A DNA stretch of 13,337 bases from JAZLDV01 sp045614925 (GTDB lineage Bacteria > Bacillota_I > Bacilli_A > Erysipelotrichales > Coprobacillaceae). The notes beneath the pieces were generated by a model that searched no databases, was not told the DNA's origin, and saw only the letters and a program-made list of their open reading frames with translations. This document shows positions 1 to 6,224 of the stretch, in pieces; position 1 is the first letter of the stretch, and every line of letters begins with the position of its first letter. The position numbers were made by a program, and so were the translations under genes. The stretch is taken from assembly GCA_045614925.1 (NCBI GenBank), contig JAZLDV010000091.1, forward strand, positions 1 to 13,337. Reading direction: 5' to 3'.

Positions 1-471
1 GTTTATAGCTGTATTACAAATTCTAGAAAAAAAGCATATTTCTTTCAGATGATGGAAAGTCTGATGTTGTGTTTTTCTTCAGTTTGTTTTGGAATGTGGG
101 CTGGTTTAATAACTTTAATCATATCTATTATTAGAAATTTATTAGTAGTTTTCGATAAATTAGATACTAAAAAAATCATCATTTGTACTATAAGCGTATT
201 TGTTTTTGGTGTTTTAATTAATGATAAAGGAATAGTAGGATTAATGCCAGTTATCGGAACAATTCAATTAACGTTATGTAGTTTTTATATCAAAGACCTT
301 ATTGGTACTAAATTAAGTTTTTTATGTAATATTATTATTTGGGCTGTTTATTCTTTATTGATTTATGATTTTGCAGCGGGCTTGACACAAGTTGTGATTG
401 CAATTGTAACTGTTTTCTCTATTATGACTACATACAAAAAAAGGGGAGTTGACGAACAAAAAATTGTATGA
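1..471 (+). CDS. YgjV-like integral membrane protein (5' truncated by window edge)
   Basis: The frame is open from base 1 with no start codon that must be used, so the gene begins outside the window and stops at TGA 469-471. The first ATG (49) is probably internal: the 16 residues before it (V-Y-S-C-I-T-N-S-R-K-K-A-Y-F-F-Q) continue the protein smoothly and resemble the 'N-x-R-K-K ... Q' segment that precedes the first hydrophobic helix in YgjV-type inner membrane proteins. The visible part has about four hydrophobic segments, an 'I-I-R-N' after the first helix, and a lysine-rich tail (Y-K-K-R-G). The molecular function of the family is not known to me. The last codons overlap the -35 box of the downstream lysine-riboswitch promoter. 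No terminator separates the two, so readthrough into the riboswitch is possible. Family assignment is from recalled similarity and is moderately sure. Confidence 0.7.
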   Translation, partial: VYSCITNSRKKAYFFQMMESLMLCFSSVCFGMWAGLITLIISIIRNLLVVFDKLDTKKIIICTISVFVFGVLINDKGIVGLMPVIGTIQLTLCSFYIKDLIGTKLSFLCNIIIWAVYSLLIYDFAAGLTQVVIAIVTVFSIMTTYKKRGVDEQKIV

Positions 472-477
472 TACTAT
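449..477 (+). promoter_or_regulatory. sigma-A promoter of the lysine riboswitch / transporter unit
   Basis: A -35 box TTGACG (449-454) is separated by 17 nt from a -10 box TACTAT (472-477), which is preceded by TGA (469-471) and so forms an extended -10. The predicted start is near 484, about 16 nt upstream of the riboswitch P1 helix. The promoter lies inside the 3' end of the upstream membrane-protein gene. A 7-bp inverted repeat ATTGTAT/ATACAAT (463-469 and 478-484) flanks the -10 box. Confidence 0.75.
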
Positions 478-499
478 ATACAATGTTCTAAATAAATAG

Positions 500-654
500 G
501 ATAGAGGTGCAAAATTTAAGAGTAGTATAAAGAGTATAAGGTCATAGCTTTATATGAAAGGAAATTTTGCCGAAGAAAAAATAAAAGACCTTTTTTATTT
601 TTTCTGGGCTAGTATAAAATATATACTAGACTGTCACAGATGTGGAGGGCTATC
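500..654 (+). promoter_or_regulatory. Lysine riboswitch (L-box) aptamer
   Basis: All five helices of the L-box can be built by hand. P1 is 500-504 with 650-654. P2 is 509-517 with 562-570 (9 perfect bp), and its distal part is 526-532 with 548-554 and 535-537 with 544-546, closing a six-base loop AAGGTC (538-543). P3 is 574-586 with 593-605 (13 bp), with loop GACCTT (587-592). P4 is 609-616 with 622-629. P5 is near 635-637 with 642-644. The P2 and P3 loops are exact complements, giving the known L2-L3 kissing interaction. The conserved core strings AGAGGTGC, GAAAGG, GCCGAAG, CTGTCACAG and GGAGGGCTATC are present. The class is established as a lysine sensor, and it sits directly upstream of a transporter gene. 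Confidence 0.96.
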
Positions 655-670
655 ATTGATTTCATATGTT

Positions 671-708
671 AACGCATGGATTTTTCAATGTATCGTCCAT
701 GCGTTTTT
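671..708 (+). terminator. Riboswitch-controlled intrinsic terminator
   Basis: A perfect 10-bp stem, AACGCATGGA (671-680) with TCCATGCGTT (696-705), is followed by a T run (704-708). It lies between the lysine aptamer and the transporter start, which is the normal place for a lysine-OFF expression platform. A competing antiterminator can be drawn: 654-659 (CATTGA, the start of which is the last P1 base) with 685-690 (TCAATG), and 661-664 with 677-680. This would break the terminator 5' arm and compete with P1. The antiterminator is inference; the terminator is directly visible. Confidence 0.9.
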
Positions 709-728
709 ATTATGAAAGGAAAAGAAGT

Positions 729-2231
729 ATGGGTTTAGAAATGATTAATGCAGGGTGGTTATCAATTGTACCACCATTAGTAGCGATTGTATTAGCGTTA
801 CTTACAAAAGAAGTGTTTTCTTCTTTATTTGTTGGTGTTTTATCTGGTATGGTAATTTATTGCTGTTTTAGTGGGACACCGCTTATTGTTGCTGTTCAAT
901 ATGTATTTGATATGATGGCATCAAAAATTGGTGAGAATGGTTATATGATTTTATTCTTATCATTATTAGGATCTTTAGTTATTGTTGTAACAATGGCTGG
1001 AGGATCAAAAGCTTATGGTAAATGGGCGAGTCAACATTTAAAAAATGAAAAAAGTGCAAAATTTGCAACTGTATTATTAGGTATTTTAATTTTTATTGAT
1101 GATTATTTTAACTGTTTAACAGTAGGAACTGTAATGAGACCTATTACAGATAAATTTAATATTGCTAGAGAAAAATTAGCATATATTATTGACTCTACTG
1201 CTGCGCCTGTTTGTATTATTGCTCCAATTTCAAGTTGGGCAGTTGCTGTTTCTTCTGAAGTAGGTGAAGCAGGGGGATTAAATGCTTTTATTGCAACAAT
1301 TCCTTTTAATTTATATGCTATTTTAACTTTAATTATGGTTTTATATATTTGCTTTACTGATTTTGATTTTGGACCAATGAAAAAAGCTGTTATTGAAGCT
1401 AAAAAATCAAACTTTGATGATGAAGAAGAAGTGAATGAAATGGATGGAATTGAAATTTCAAATAAAGGAAAAGTTATGGATTTAATTATTCCTATGATTG
1501 TTTTAATTTCTGCTTCTATTTTAGGTATGGCTTATGTAGGTGGATTCTTTAATGGTGTTCCTTTTGGTGAAGCAATTGGTGAAGCTCCAACAACTGGTTT
1601 ATCTTTAGGAGCATTCGTTGCTTTATTAACATGCTTTGTTATGTATATTCCAAGAGGTTTATTAAGTTATAGAGGATTTATGGAAGGTGTAAGCAAAGGT
1701 GTAAAATCAATGGTTTCTGCTATGATGATTCTTGTATTTGCATGGTCATTAAGCGGTGTTTGTAGAGAATTAATTGGTACAGGTGATTTTGTAAGTCAAT
1801 TTGTTATGAATTCAAATATTCCAATGACTTTATTACCTGCTTTAGTTTTTGCTGTTGCTGCATTTTTATCTTTCTCAATGGGAACAGCATGGGGAACTTT
1901 TGGAATCTTAATTCCTATCGTAACAATGATTTGTACTGGTTCTAATGGAGCTCATTTATTAATTCCTGTTTTAGGAGCAACATTAGCTGGTTCAGTTTAT
2001 GGTGATCACTGTTCTCCAATTTCTGATACAACTATTTTATCTTCTGCTGGTGCAAAATGTAACCATATTGCTCACGTAAGTACTCAAATTCCTTATGCAA
2101 CATTGGTTGCTGTAGTTTCTTTTTTAGGTTATATTATTGCTGGATTTACTGCAAATGCATTGATTACTTTAGGTGGTTCTGTAATTATTTTATTTGTTGT
2201 ATTAAAAGTTATTGAAATTAAAAAATTATAA
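729..2231 (+). CDS. NhaC-superfamily secondary transporter, probable lysine permease (LysW-like)
   Basis: This 500-residue polytopic membrane protein belongs to the NhaC Na+/H+ antiporter superfamily. Diagnostic segments are D-D-Y-F-N-C-L (124-130), followed by T-V-M-R-P-I-T-D (134-141); S-M-G-T-A-W-G-T-F-G near 383-392; and G-D-H-C-S-P-I-S-D-T-T-I (425-436). A cytoplasmic acidic loop lies around 220-248. The reading frame extends upstream to 666, but that part is inside the riboswitch terminator. ATG 729 is chosen because it follows the ribosome binding site GAAAGGA (714-720) at normal spacing. Members of this superfamily under L-box control have been proposed as lysine transporters (LysW) by regulon analysis. 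The upstream riboswitch therefore argues for lysine import rather than sodium export. Lysine should shut expression off by premature termination. The substrate is inferred, not shown. Confidence 0.9.
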   Translation: MGLEMINAGWLSIVPPLVAIVLALLTKEVFSSLFVGVLSGMVIYCCFSGTPLIVAVQYVFDMMASKIGENGYMILFLSLLGSLVIVVTMAGGSKAYGKWASQHLKNEKSAKFATVLLGILIFIDDYFNCLTVGTVMRPITDKFNIAREKLAYIIDSTAAPVCIIAPISSWAVAVSSEVGEAGGLNAFIATIPFNLYAILTLIMVLYICFTDFDFGPMKKAVIEAKKSNFDDEEEVNEMDGIEISNKGKVMDLIIPMIVLISASILGMAYVGGFFNGVPFGEAIGEAPTTGLSLGAFVALLTCFVMYIPRGLLSYRGFMEGVSKGVKSMVSAMMILVFAWSLSGVCRELIGTGDFVSQFVMNSNIPMTLLPALVFAVAAFLSFSMGTAWGTFGILIPIVTMICTGSNGAHLLIPVLGATLAGSVYGDHCSPISDTTILSSAGAKCNHIAHVSTQIPYATLVAVVSFLGYIIAGFTANALITLGGSVIILFVVLKVIEIKKL

Positions 2232-2238
2232 GATTGTT

Positions 2239-2274
2239 AAAAAGAATTTTTATGTATATAAAAGTTCTTTTTTT
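2239..2274 (+). terminator. Intrinsic terminator after the lysine transporter
   Basis: A 15-bp stem with one G-U pair (2239-2253 with 2258-2272) closes a GTAT loop (2254-2257). The arm ends in a T run that continues to 2274. It begins 7 nt after the stop codon and ends the riboswitch transcription unit. Confidence 0.85.
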
Positions 2275-2284
2275 CATATTATTA

Positions 2285-2313
2285 TATACAAAATTATTTT
2301 TTTAGAGTATAGT
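2285..2313 (+). promoter_or_regulatory. Candidate promoter of uppP
   Basis: TATACA (2285-2290) and TATAGT (2308-2313) are separated by 17 nt. The predicted start at about 2320 lies only 3 nt before the GGAGG ribosome binding site, giving a very short leader. The gene follows a strong terminator, so a promoter is needed here. The boxes are imperfect and the local sequence is AT-rich. Confidence 0.4.
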
Positions 2314-2335
2314 ATCACTGTTGGAGGAATTGAAT

Positions 2336-3184
2336 ATGTTAGAAATTTTAAAAGCGATATTATTTGGTATTGTTGAAGGAATTACAGAGTGGTTACCTAT
2401 AAGCAGTACTGGTCATATGATCTTATTAGATGAATTTGTTAAGTTAAATGTAAGTGATTCATTTTATAGTATGTTTCAGGTAGTTATTCAATTAGGTGCT
2501 ATTTTGGCTGTTGTATTATTATTCTGGAATGATATTTTTCCTTTTAGCAAAGATGGGAAAAATGGATTAGAGAAAAAAGGTTTACTTTCATATGTGAAAA
2601 AAGATAAATTTATTTTATGGGTAAAAATTATAATTGCATGTTTACCAGCTGCAGTTGTTGGAATTTTATTTGATGAATTATTTGAAAAATTATTCTATAA
2701 CCCTGTATGCGTATCTTTAGCATTAATTATTTTTGGTATTGCATTTATTTTTATTGAAAATATTAATAAAAACAGAAATACACAAGTGGATACAATTTCA
2801 AAATTATCTTATAAAACATGTATTTATATTGGAATGTTTCAGTTGTTAGCAGCAATTTTCCCTGGTACATCAAGATCAGGAGCGACTATTTTAGGTGCTT
2901 TATTATTAGGTGTTTCTAGAACTGTTGCGGCTGAATTTACTTTTTATTTAGCTATTCCAGTTATGTTTGGTGCATCTTTATTAAAGATTTTGAAATTTGG
3001 TTTTGTATTTACAGCTAATGAATTATTAATTTTAGGTGTAGGTATGATCGTTGCTTTTGTTGTATCTATTATTGTTATTAAATTTTTAATGGATTATATC
3101 AAGAAAAATGATTTTAAAGTATTTGGCTGGTATAGAATTGTATTAGGTATTTTAGTATTACTTTATTTTATTGTTTTAAAATAA
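2336..3184 (+). CDS. uppP: Undecaprenyl-diphosphate phosphatase (BacA/UppP family)
   Basis: This 282-residue integral membrane enzyme hydrolyses undecaprenyl diphosphate to the monophosphate, recycling the lipid carrier for peptidoglycan and other surface polymers. Excess activity confers bacitracin tolerance. The two family signatures are complete: E-G-I-T-E-W-L-P-I-S-S-T-G-H (14-27) holds the essential glutamates and histidine, and F-P-G-T-S-R-S-G-A-T (175-184) holds the catalytic arginine and serines. Several hydrophobic helices complete the fold, and the length is typical. The frame is open to TTG 2321, but that codon precedes the ribosome binding site GGAGG (2323-2327). ATG 2336, 8 nt after it, gives the usual N-terminus M-L-E-I-L-K-A-I. 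Terminators on both sides make it monocistronic. Confidence 0.97.
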   Translation: MLEILKAILFGIVEGITEWLPISSTGHMILLDEFVKLNVSDSFYSMFQVVIQLGAILAVVLLFWNDIFPFSKDGKNGLEKKGLLSYVKKDKFILWVKIIIACLPAAVVGILFDELFEKLFYNPVCVSLALIIFGIAFIFIENINKNRNTQVDTISKLSYKTCIYIGMFQLLAAIFPGTSRSGATILGALLLGVSRTVAAEFTFYLAIPVMFGASLLKILKFGFVFTANELLILGVGMIVAFVVSIIVIKFLMDYIKKNDFKVFGWYRIVLGILVLLYFIVLK

Positions 3185-3190
3185 CTAATG

Positions 3191-3218
3191 CCCTTTAATG
3201 ATTTCATTAAAGGGTTTT
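3191..3218 (+). terminator. Intrinsic terminator after uppP
   Basis: A perfect 10-bp stem, CCCTTTAATG (3191-3200) with CATTAAAGGG (3205-3214), has a four-base loop and is followed by TTTT. The T tract is short but the stem is GC-capped. It overlaps the -35 box of the lspA promoter. Confidence 0.8.
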
Positions 3219-3243
3219 ACATTTTTTAAAAATTTGTTATAAT
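3216..3243 (+). promoter_or_regulatory. Promoter of the lspA-rluD-dCMP deaminase operon
   Basis: TTTACA (3216-3221) and TATAAT (3238-3243) are 16 nt apart, and TGT before the -10 makes it an extended -10. The predicted start, near 3250, falls at the ribosome binding site AGGTG (3249-3253), so the leader is only about 10 nt. Confidence 0.65.
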
Positions 3244-3259
3244 CAAAAAGGTGATGAAA

Positions 3260-3769
3260 ATGAAAAAATTAGGATTAAGTTTTAAAAGTTTATTATTATA
3301 TATTGTAACTTTAATTGTTGTTATTGGTGGAGATCAGTTAACTAAAATTATTGTTGAAAATACTTTAGTATATGGTGGTAGTTATACGATCATTGATGAT
3401 TTTTTCTATTTTACATATATACATAATAAAGGTGCAGCATGGGGAATGTTAGAAGGGAAGTTAACATTTTTCTATATTATTTCATTAATTGCTGCTATTG
3501 GTATGATTTATTATTTTATGCAGACAAAACCTTATCAAAAATTAACTCGTTTTTCTTTAGTTTTAATTTTTGGAGGTATGATAGGGAATCTTATAGATCG
3601 TATGATGTTAGGATATGTAAGAGACTTTATTGATTTTATTATTTTTGGATATAATTTTCCAATATTCAATATTGCCGATATAGCAATTACAGTTGGAATG
3701 TTTTTTATACTTTTAGAAGTAGGATTGGAGGAATACAAAATATGGAAGACATCGAAATTAGAGTCTTAG
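3260..3769 (+). CDS. lspA: Lipoprotein signal peptidase (signal peptidase II)
   Basis: This membrane aspartyl protease removes signal peptides from diacylglyceryl-modified prolipoproteins. All conserved boxes are present in the 169-residue protein: G-G-D-Q-L-T-K (Asp25), H-N-K-G-A-A-W-G (55-62), G-N-L-I-D-R (109-114), R-D-F-I-D-F with catalytic Asp122, and F-N-I-A-D-I with catalytic Asp140. Four hydrophobic helices are evident. The frame extends to GTG 3251, but that codon is inside the ribosome binding site (AAAGGTG). ATG 3260, 6 nt downstream of AGGTG, is the likely start. Its last 28 bases overlap rluD, whose GGAGG (3727-3731) lies inside lspA, so the two are translated from one transcript. 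The lspA-rluD (ylyB) pair is a conserved order in Bacillota. Confidence 0.96.
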   Translation: MKKLGLSFKSLLLYIVTLIVVIGGDQLTKIIVENTLVYGGSYTIIDDFFYFTYIHNKGAAWGMLEGKLTFFYIISLIAAIGMIYYFMQTKPYQKLTRFSLVLIFGGMIGNLIDRMMLGYVRDFIDFIIFGYNFPIFNIADIAITVGMFFILLEVGLEEYKIWKTSKLES

Positions 3770-4659
3770 AAGAATATGCGGGTTTAAGAATTGATAAATT
3801 CTTATCTAAAGAATTATCAGAATTTTCACGTACAATGGTTCAAACGTTAATTGCAAATGGACATGTATGTATTGATGGAAAAAAAGTAAAAGCAAGTTAT
3901 AAATTAGAAACTGATGATTATATCACTATTCATATTCCAGAACCTGAAGATACTTCAATTTTACCAGAAGATATTCCTTTAGATGTAGTTTATGAAGATA
4001 GTGATGTTATTGTAGTCAATAAACCAACAGGTATGATTGTACATCCTTCTGCAGGTATTTATACAGGTACATTAGTGAATGCTTTATTATATCATTGTAA
4101 AGATTTATCTGGAATTAATGGTGTACATCGTCCAGGTATCGTACATCGTATTGATAAAGAAACAAGTGGTTTATTAATGGTTGCTAAAAACGACAATGCA
4201 CATCAAAGTTTAAGTGAACAATTACAAGAACATAGTGTAACTCGTCGTTATTATGCATTAGTTCACGGATTAATACCACATGAAATGGGACGTATTGAAG
4301 CTCCTATTGGTAGAGATCCAAAAGACCGTCAAAAAATGTGTTGTACTGATAAAAACGCAAAAGATGCAATTACTAATTTTAAAGTAATTGAAAGATTTAA
4401 TGATATGTGTTTAGTGGAATGTAGATTAGAAACTGGAAGAACGCATCAGATTCGTGTTCATATGGCATATATTGGTCATCCTGTTTATGGTGATCCTCAA
4501 TATGGTCGTAGAAGAGATGATACATCTAATGGTCAATATTTACATGCTAAAATTTTAGGTTTTGTACATCCTTCTACTCAAGAAGAAATGTATTTTGAAA
4601 GTGAATTACCTGAATTTTTCCAAGAAAAAATTAATGAATTAAGAAGTATGATGGACTAG
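3742..4659 (+). CDS. rluD: RluA-family 23S rRNA pseudouridine synthase (RluD type)
   Basis: The 305-residue protein has an N-terminal S4 RNA-binding domain (about 14-66, starting L-R-I-D-K-F-L) and a pseudouridine synthase catalytic domain. The catalytic motif is H-R-I-D-K-E-T-S-G-L-L (135-145), with Asp138 as the nucleophile. Later family motifs are visible: L-E-T-G-R-T-H-Q-I-R-V-H, and G-D-P-Q-Y-G. RluD enzymes modify helix 69 of 23S rRNA. Whether this copy targets the RluD sites or those of a paralogue cannot be read from the sequence. The start ATG 3742 follows GGAGG at 10 nt and overlaps lspA by 28 nt. The stop TAG (4657-4659) overlaps the ribosome binding site of the next gene. Confidence 0.92.
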   Translation: MEDIEIRVLEEYAGLRIDKFLSKELSEFSRTMVQTLIANGHVCIDGKKVKASYKLETDDYITIHIPEPEDTSILPEDIPLDVVYEDSDVIVVNKPTGMIVHPSAGIYTGTLVNALLYHCKDLSGINGVHRPGIVHRIDKETSGLLMVAKNDNAHQSLSEQLQEHSVTRRYYALVHGLIPHEMGRIEAPIGRDPKDRQKMCCTDKNAKDAITNFKVIERFNDMCLVECRLETGRTHQIRVHMAYIGHPVYGDPQYGRRRDDTSNGQYLHAKILGFVHPSTQEEMYFESELPEFFQEKINELRSMMD

Positions 4660-4669
4660 GAGGATACAT

Positions 4670-5134
4670 ATGAGTCAAGTTATTAGCTGGGATCAATATT
4701 TTATGGGGGTAGCTAAATTGTCTGCATATCGTTCGAAAGATCCAAATACTCAAGTAGGAGCATGTATTGTTTCTGAAGAAAATAAAATTATAGGTGTAGG
4801 ATATAACGGACTTCCTTGGGGATGTGAAGATTCTGAATTTCCATGGGCAAATAGAGAAGGGGATTTAGTTGATACTAAATATCCTTATGTTGTACATGCT
4901 GAATTAAATGCTATTTTAAATAGTATTAAAACATTAAAAGGTTGTCGTATTTATGTCTCATTATTTCCATGTCATGAATGTGCTAAAGCAATTATTCAAA
5001 GTGGTATTTCTGAAATTTTATATGAAGATGATAAATACAATGGAACACCTAGTGATAAAGCAGCAAAAAGAATGTTAGATGCTGCAGGGGTTAAATATAC
5101 AAAAATCCCACCATTTGAAATTTCAATAGGATAA
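4670..5134 (+). CDS. Deoxycytidylate (dCMP) deaminase, ComEB-like
   Basis: This zinc-dependent cytidine-deaminase-fold enzyme converts dCMP to dUMP, feeding thymidylate synthesis. In the 154-residue protein the zinc and proton-shuttle motif H-A-E (76-78) and the metal motif P-C-H-E-C (100-104) are complete. D-P-N-T-Q-V-G-A (24-31) and G-Y-N-G-L-P-W-G-C (44-52) are typical of dCMP deaminases rather than of free cytidine or tRNA adenosine deaminases. The first zinc-binding region contains the long substrate-side insert W-A-N-R-E-G-D-L-V-D-T-K (59-70) seen in this family. ATG 4670 follows a perfect AGGAGGA (4658-4664), which shares bases with the rluD stop. It is the last gene of the lspA operon. 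The pairing with lspA and rluD is not functionally obvious. Confidence 0.93.
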   Translation: MSQVISWDQYFMGVAKLSAYRSKDPNTQVGACIVSEENKIIGVGYNGLPWGCEDSEFPWANREGDLVDTKYPYVVHAELNAILNSIKTLKGCRIYVSLFPCHECAKAIIQSGISEILYEDDKYNGTPSDKAAKRMLDAAGVKYTKIPPFEISIG

Positions 5135-5168
5135 AGAAAAAGTAAGAATTTATATTCTTACTTTTTTT
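5135..5168. terminator. Bidirectional terminator between dCMP deaminase and RNase HIII homologue
   Basis: A 15-bp stem (5135-5149 with 5154-5168, one G-U pair) closes a TTAT loop. The plus-strand arm ends in seven T. Read from the other strand, the stem ends in a T-rich run as well, so it can serve both convergent genes. The stop codon of the minus-strand gene (5158-5160) lies in the stem. Confidence 0.88.
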
Positions 5169-6069
5169 CTAATAATATTTTTACTTTCTTAGTGTTAGTG
5201 AAATTAAGTTTAGCAACTTTAGTTAAAATCTTATCACCATATTTTAATCCAATCTTTGCTGCTACAGCATCAACATTTGATGATGTTCCTCTAGCTAGAT
5301 TCATTTTTAAGCTTTTAGACATATTTGTATAATATTGTAAGTATGCATATTGAGATAAAATGTTTGCTGCTAATACAGCTAAGTATTTACTTTCTGCATT
5401 AGATTCGAAATTTATATCTCTTACAACAATAACATCATTTTTTAAATAATTATAATATGTTCTTGGCGAAACAAATTGATTCATGACTTTGATTTTTACA
5501 TTTTGTTTAATCTTTTGCATAACATTGACAGTTGCCTGATTAAATAATTTAGATTTTATACTTGCAAGATTTAATCCGTCATTGACCATTTTGTTATAAT
5601 GTGAATTATCTAATACAAGTAAACTATAAGTTAATTTATCTTTAATCTCCTTAGCAAAATTAATTATTTCCTGGTTGCTTAAAGAAGAAGGGTGTGGAAT
5701 ATTTAAATTTTTTAAAAATTCAATATCTTCATCAGATACATAACAAGAGACTATACATATTGGACCAAGATAATCAGCAGAACCAGTTTCAGCAGCACCG
5801 ATATGATGTTGATTAAAATAATTGTCATTTAAAGATGGTGTATTTAATTCGATATCTTTAGCAATTTTTTTAGACCAAATTTTAGCTTCTGTTAAAGAGT
5901 TATCACCAATAAACTCAACAATGAAATCCTCTTTAGCAGTGATTTCACATCCAATAACTTCAGCTTTAAATAAACAATCTTCCTGATCAACATGTACCAT
6001 CTGACTATCATAATATTTTTTCATTTTTTCTAATATAGTATTATCAATTTTTAATTTTATAGGTCTCAC
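5158..6069 (-). CDS. RNase HIII homologue with degenerate active site
   Basis: The 303-residue protein has the RNase HIII layout: an N-terminal substrate-binding (TBP-like) domain, about 1-75, then the RNase H fold from about 89. Recognisable blocks are I-G-A-A-E-T-G-S-A-D-Y-L-G-P (90-103), F-N-Q-A (177-180), M-N-Q-F (196-199), A-E-S-K (225-228), and F-T-N-T (290-293). Family members normally read I-G-S-D-E-V-G-T-G-D-Y and I-D-Q-F, where the two Asp residues are catalytic. Here they are Ala93 (codon GCT) and Asn197 (AAT), and the usual D-S-K is P-S-S. The frame is uninterrupted over 900 bases. RNA:DNA hybrid cleavage is therefore unlikely, while nucleic-acid binding may persist. Start GTG 6069 is preferred because AGAGGTG (6082-6076) lies 6 nt before it; GTG 6078 is inside that site. 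Its position divergent from mutS2 is the ancestral rnhC locus. Confidence 0.85.
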   Translation of the reverse strand: MRPIKLKIDNTILEKMKKYYDSQMVHVDQEDCLFKAEVIGCEITAKEDFIVEFIGDNSLTEAKIWSKKIAKDIELNTPSLNDNYFNQHHIGAAETGSADYLGPICIVSCYVSDEDIEFLKNLNIPHPSSLSNQEIINFAKEIKDKLTYSLLVLDNSHYNKMVNDGLNLASIKSKLFNQATVNVMQKIKQNVKIKVMNQFVSPRTYYNYLKNDVIVVRDINFESNAESKYLAVLAANILSQYAYLQYYTNMSKSLKMNLARGTSSNVDAVAAKIGLKYGDKILTKVAKLNFTNTKKVKILLEKK

Positions 6070-6088
6070 AAATATCACCTCTATATAT

Positions 6089-6097
6089 ATTTTAACA
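6089..6097 (-). promoter_or_regulatory. Candidate extended -10 promoter for the RNase HIII homologue
   Basis: On the minus strand TGTTAAAAT (6097 down to 6089) is an extended -10 (TGn-TAAAAT). A matching -35 (TGTCAA) is poor and lies on the other strand of the mutS2 -35 box, so the two divergent promoters would overlap. Confidence 0.4.
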
Positions 6098-6111
6098 CAT
6101 TTTTAAGTTTT

Positions 6112-6140
6112 TTGACAGTGAAATTTAAAAATGTTATAAT
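6112..6140 (+). promoter_or_regulatory. Consensus sigma-A promoter of mutS2-uvrC
   Basis: TTGACA (6112-6117) and TATAAT (6135-6140) are both perfect, 17 nt apart, with TGT before the -10. This is the best promoter in the window. The predicted start near 6147 leaves a leader of about 78 nt before the mutS2 start. Confidence 0.92.
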
Positions 6141-6165
6141 AATTGAACTTTATATAGTCTATATC

Positions 6166-6184
6166 AGTATAATTTTATTATACT
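6166..6184 (+). repeat. 8-bp perfect inverted repeat in the mutS2 leader
   Basis: AGTATAAT (6166-6173) and ATTATACT (6177-6184) are exact complements around a TTT loop, about 20 nt after the predicted transcript start. No T run follows directly, so it is not an obvious terminator. It could be an operator or a stabilising 5' hairpin. In such AT-rich sequence chance is possible. Confidence 0.4.
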
Positions 6185-6224
6185 ATTTAATAATATTTTT
6201 ATAAATAAAAAAGGAGTGATAGGT

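Noticed and set aside
49..51. ATG 49 as the true start of the first gene
   Set aside because: The frame is open to base 1, the upstream residues fit the family, and no ribosome binding site precedes 49, so the gene is cut by the window edge.
666..728. In-frame ATG at 666 giving a 21-residue longer transporter
   Set aside because: The extension lies inside the riboswitch terminator hairpin and has no ribosome binding site. ATG 729 has one at normal spacing.
3439..3633. Small plus-strand reading frame inside lspA
   Set aside because: It is a shadow in another frame of lspA, with no ribosome binding site and low-complexity composition.
3535..3738. Small minus-strand reading frame opposite lspA
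   Set aside because: It is antisense to conserved lspA motifs, with no promoter or ribosome binding site and no recognisable product.
6076..6078. GTG 6078 as start of the RNase HIII homologue
   Set aside because: It is part of the ribosome binding site AGAGGTG; GTG 6069 lies 6 nt downstream of that site.
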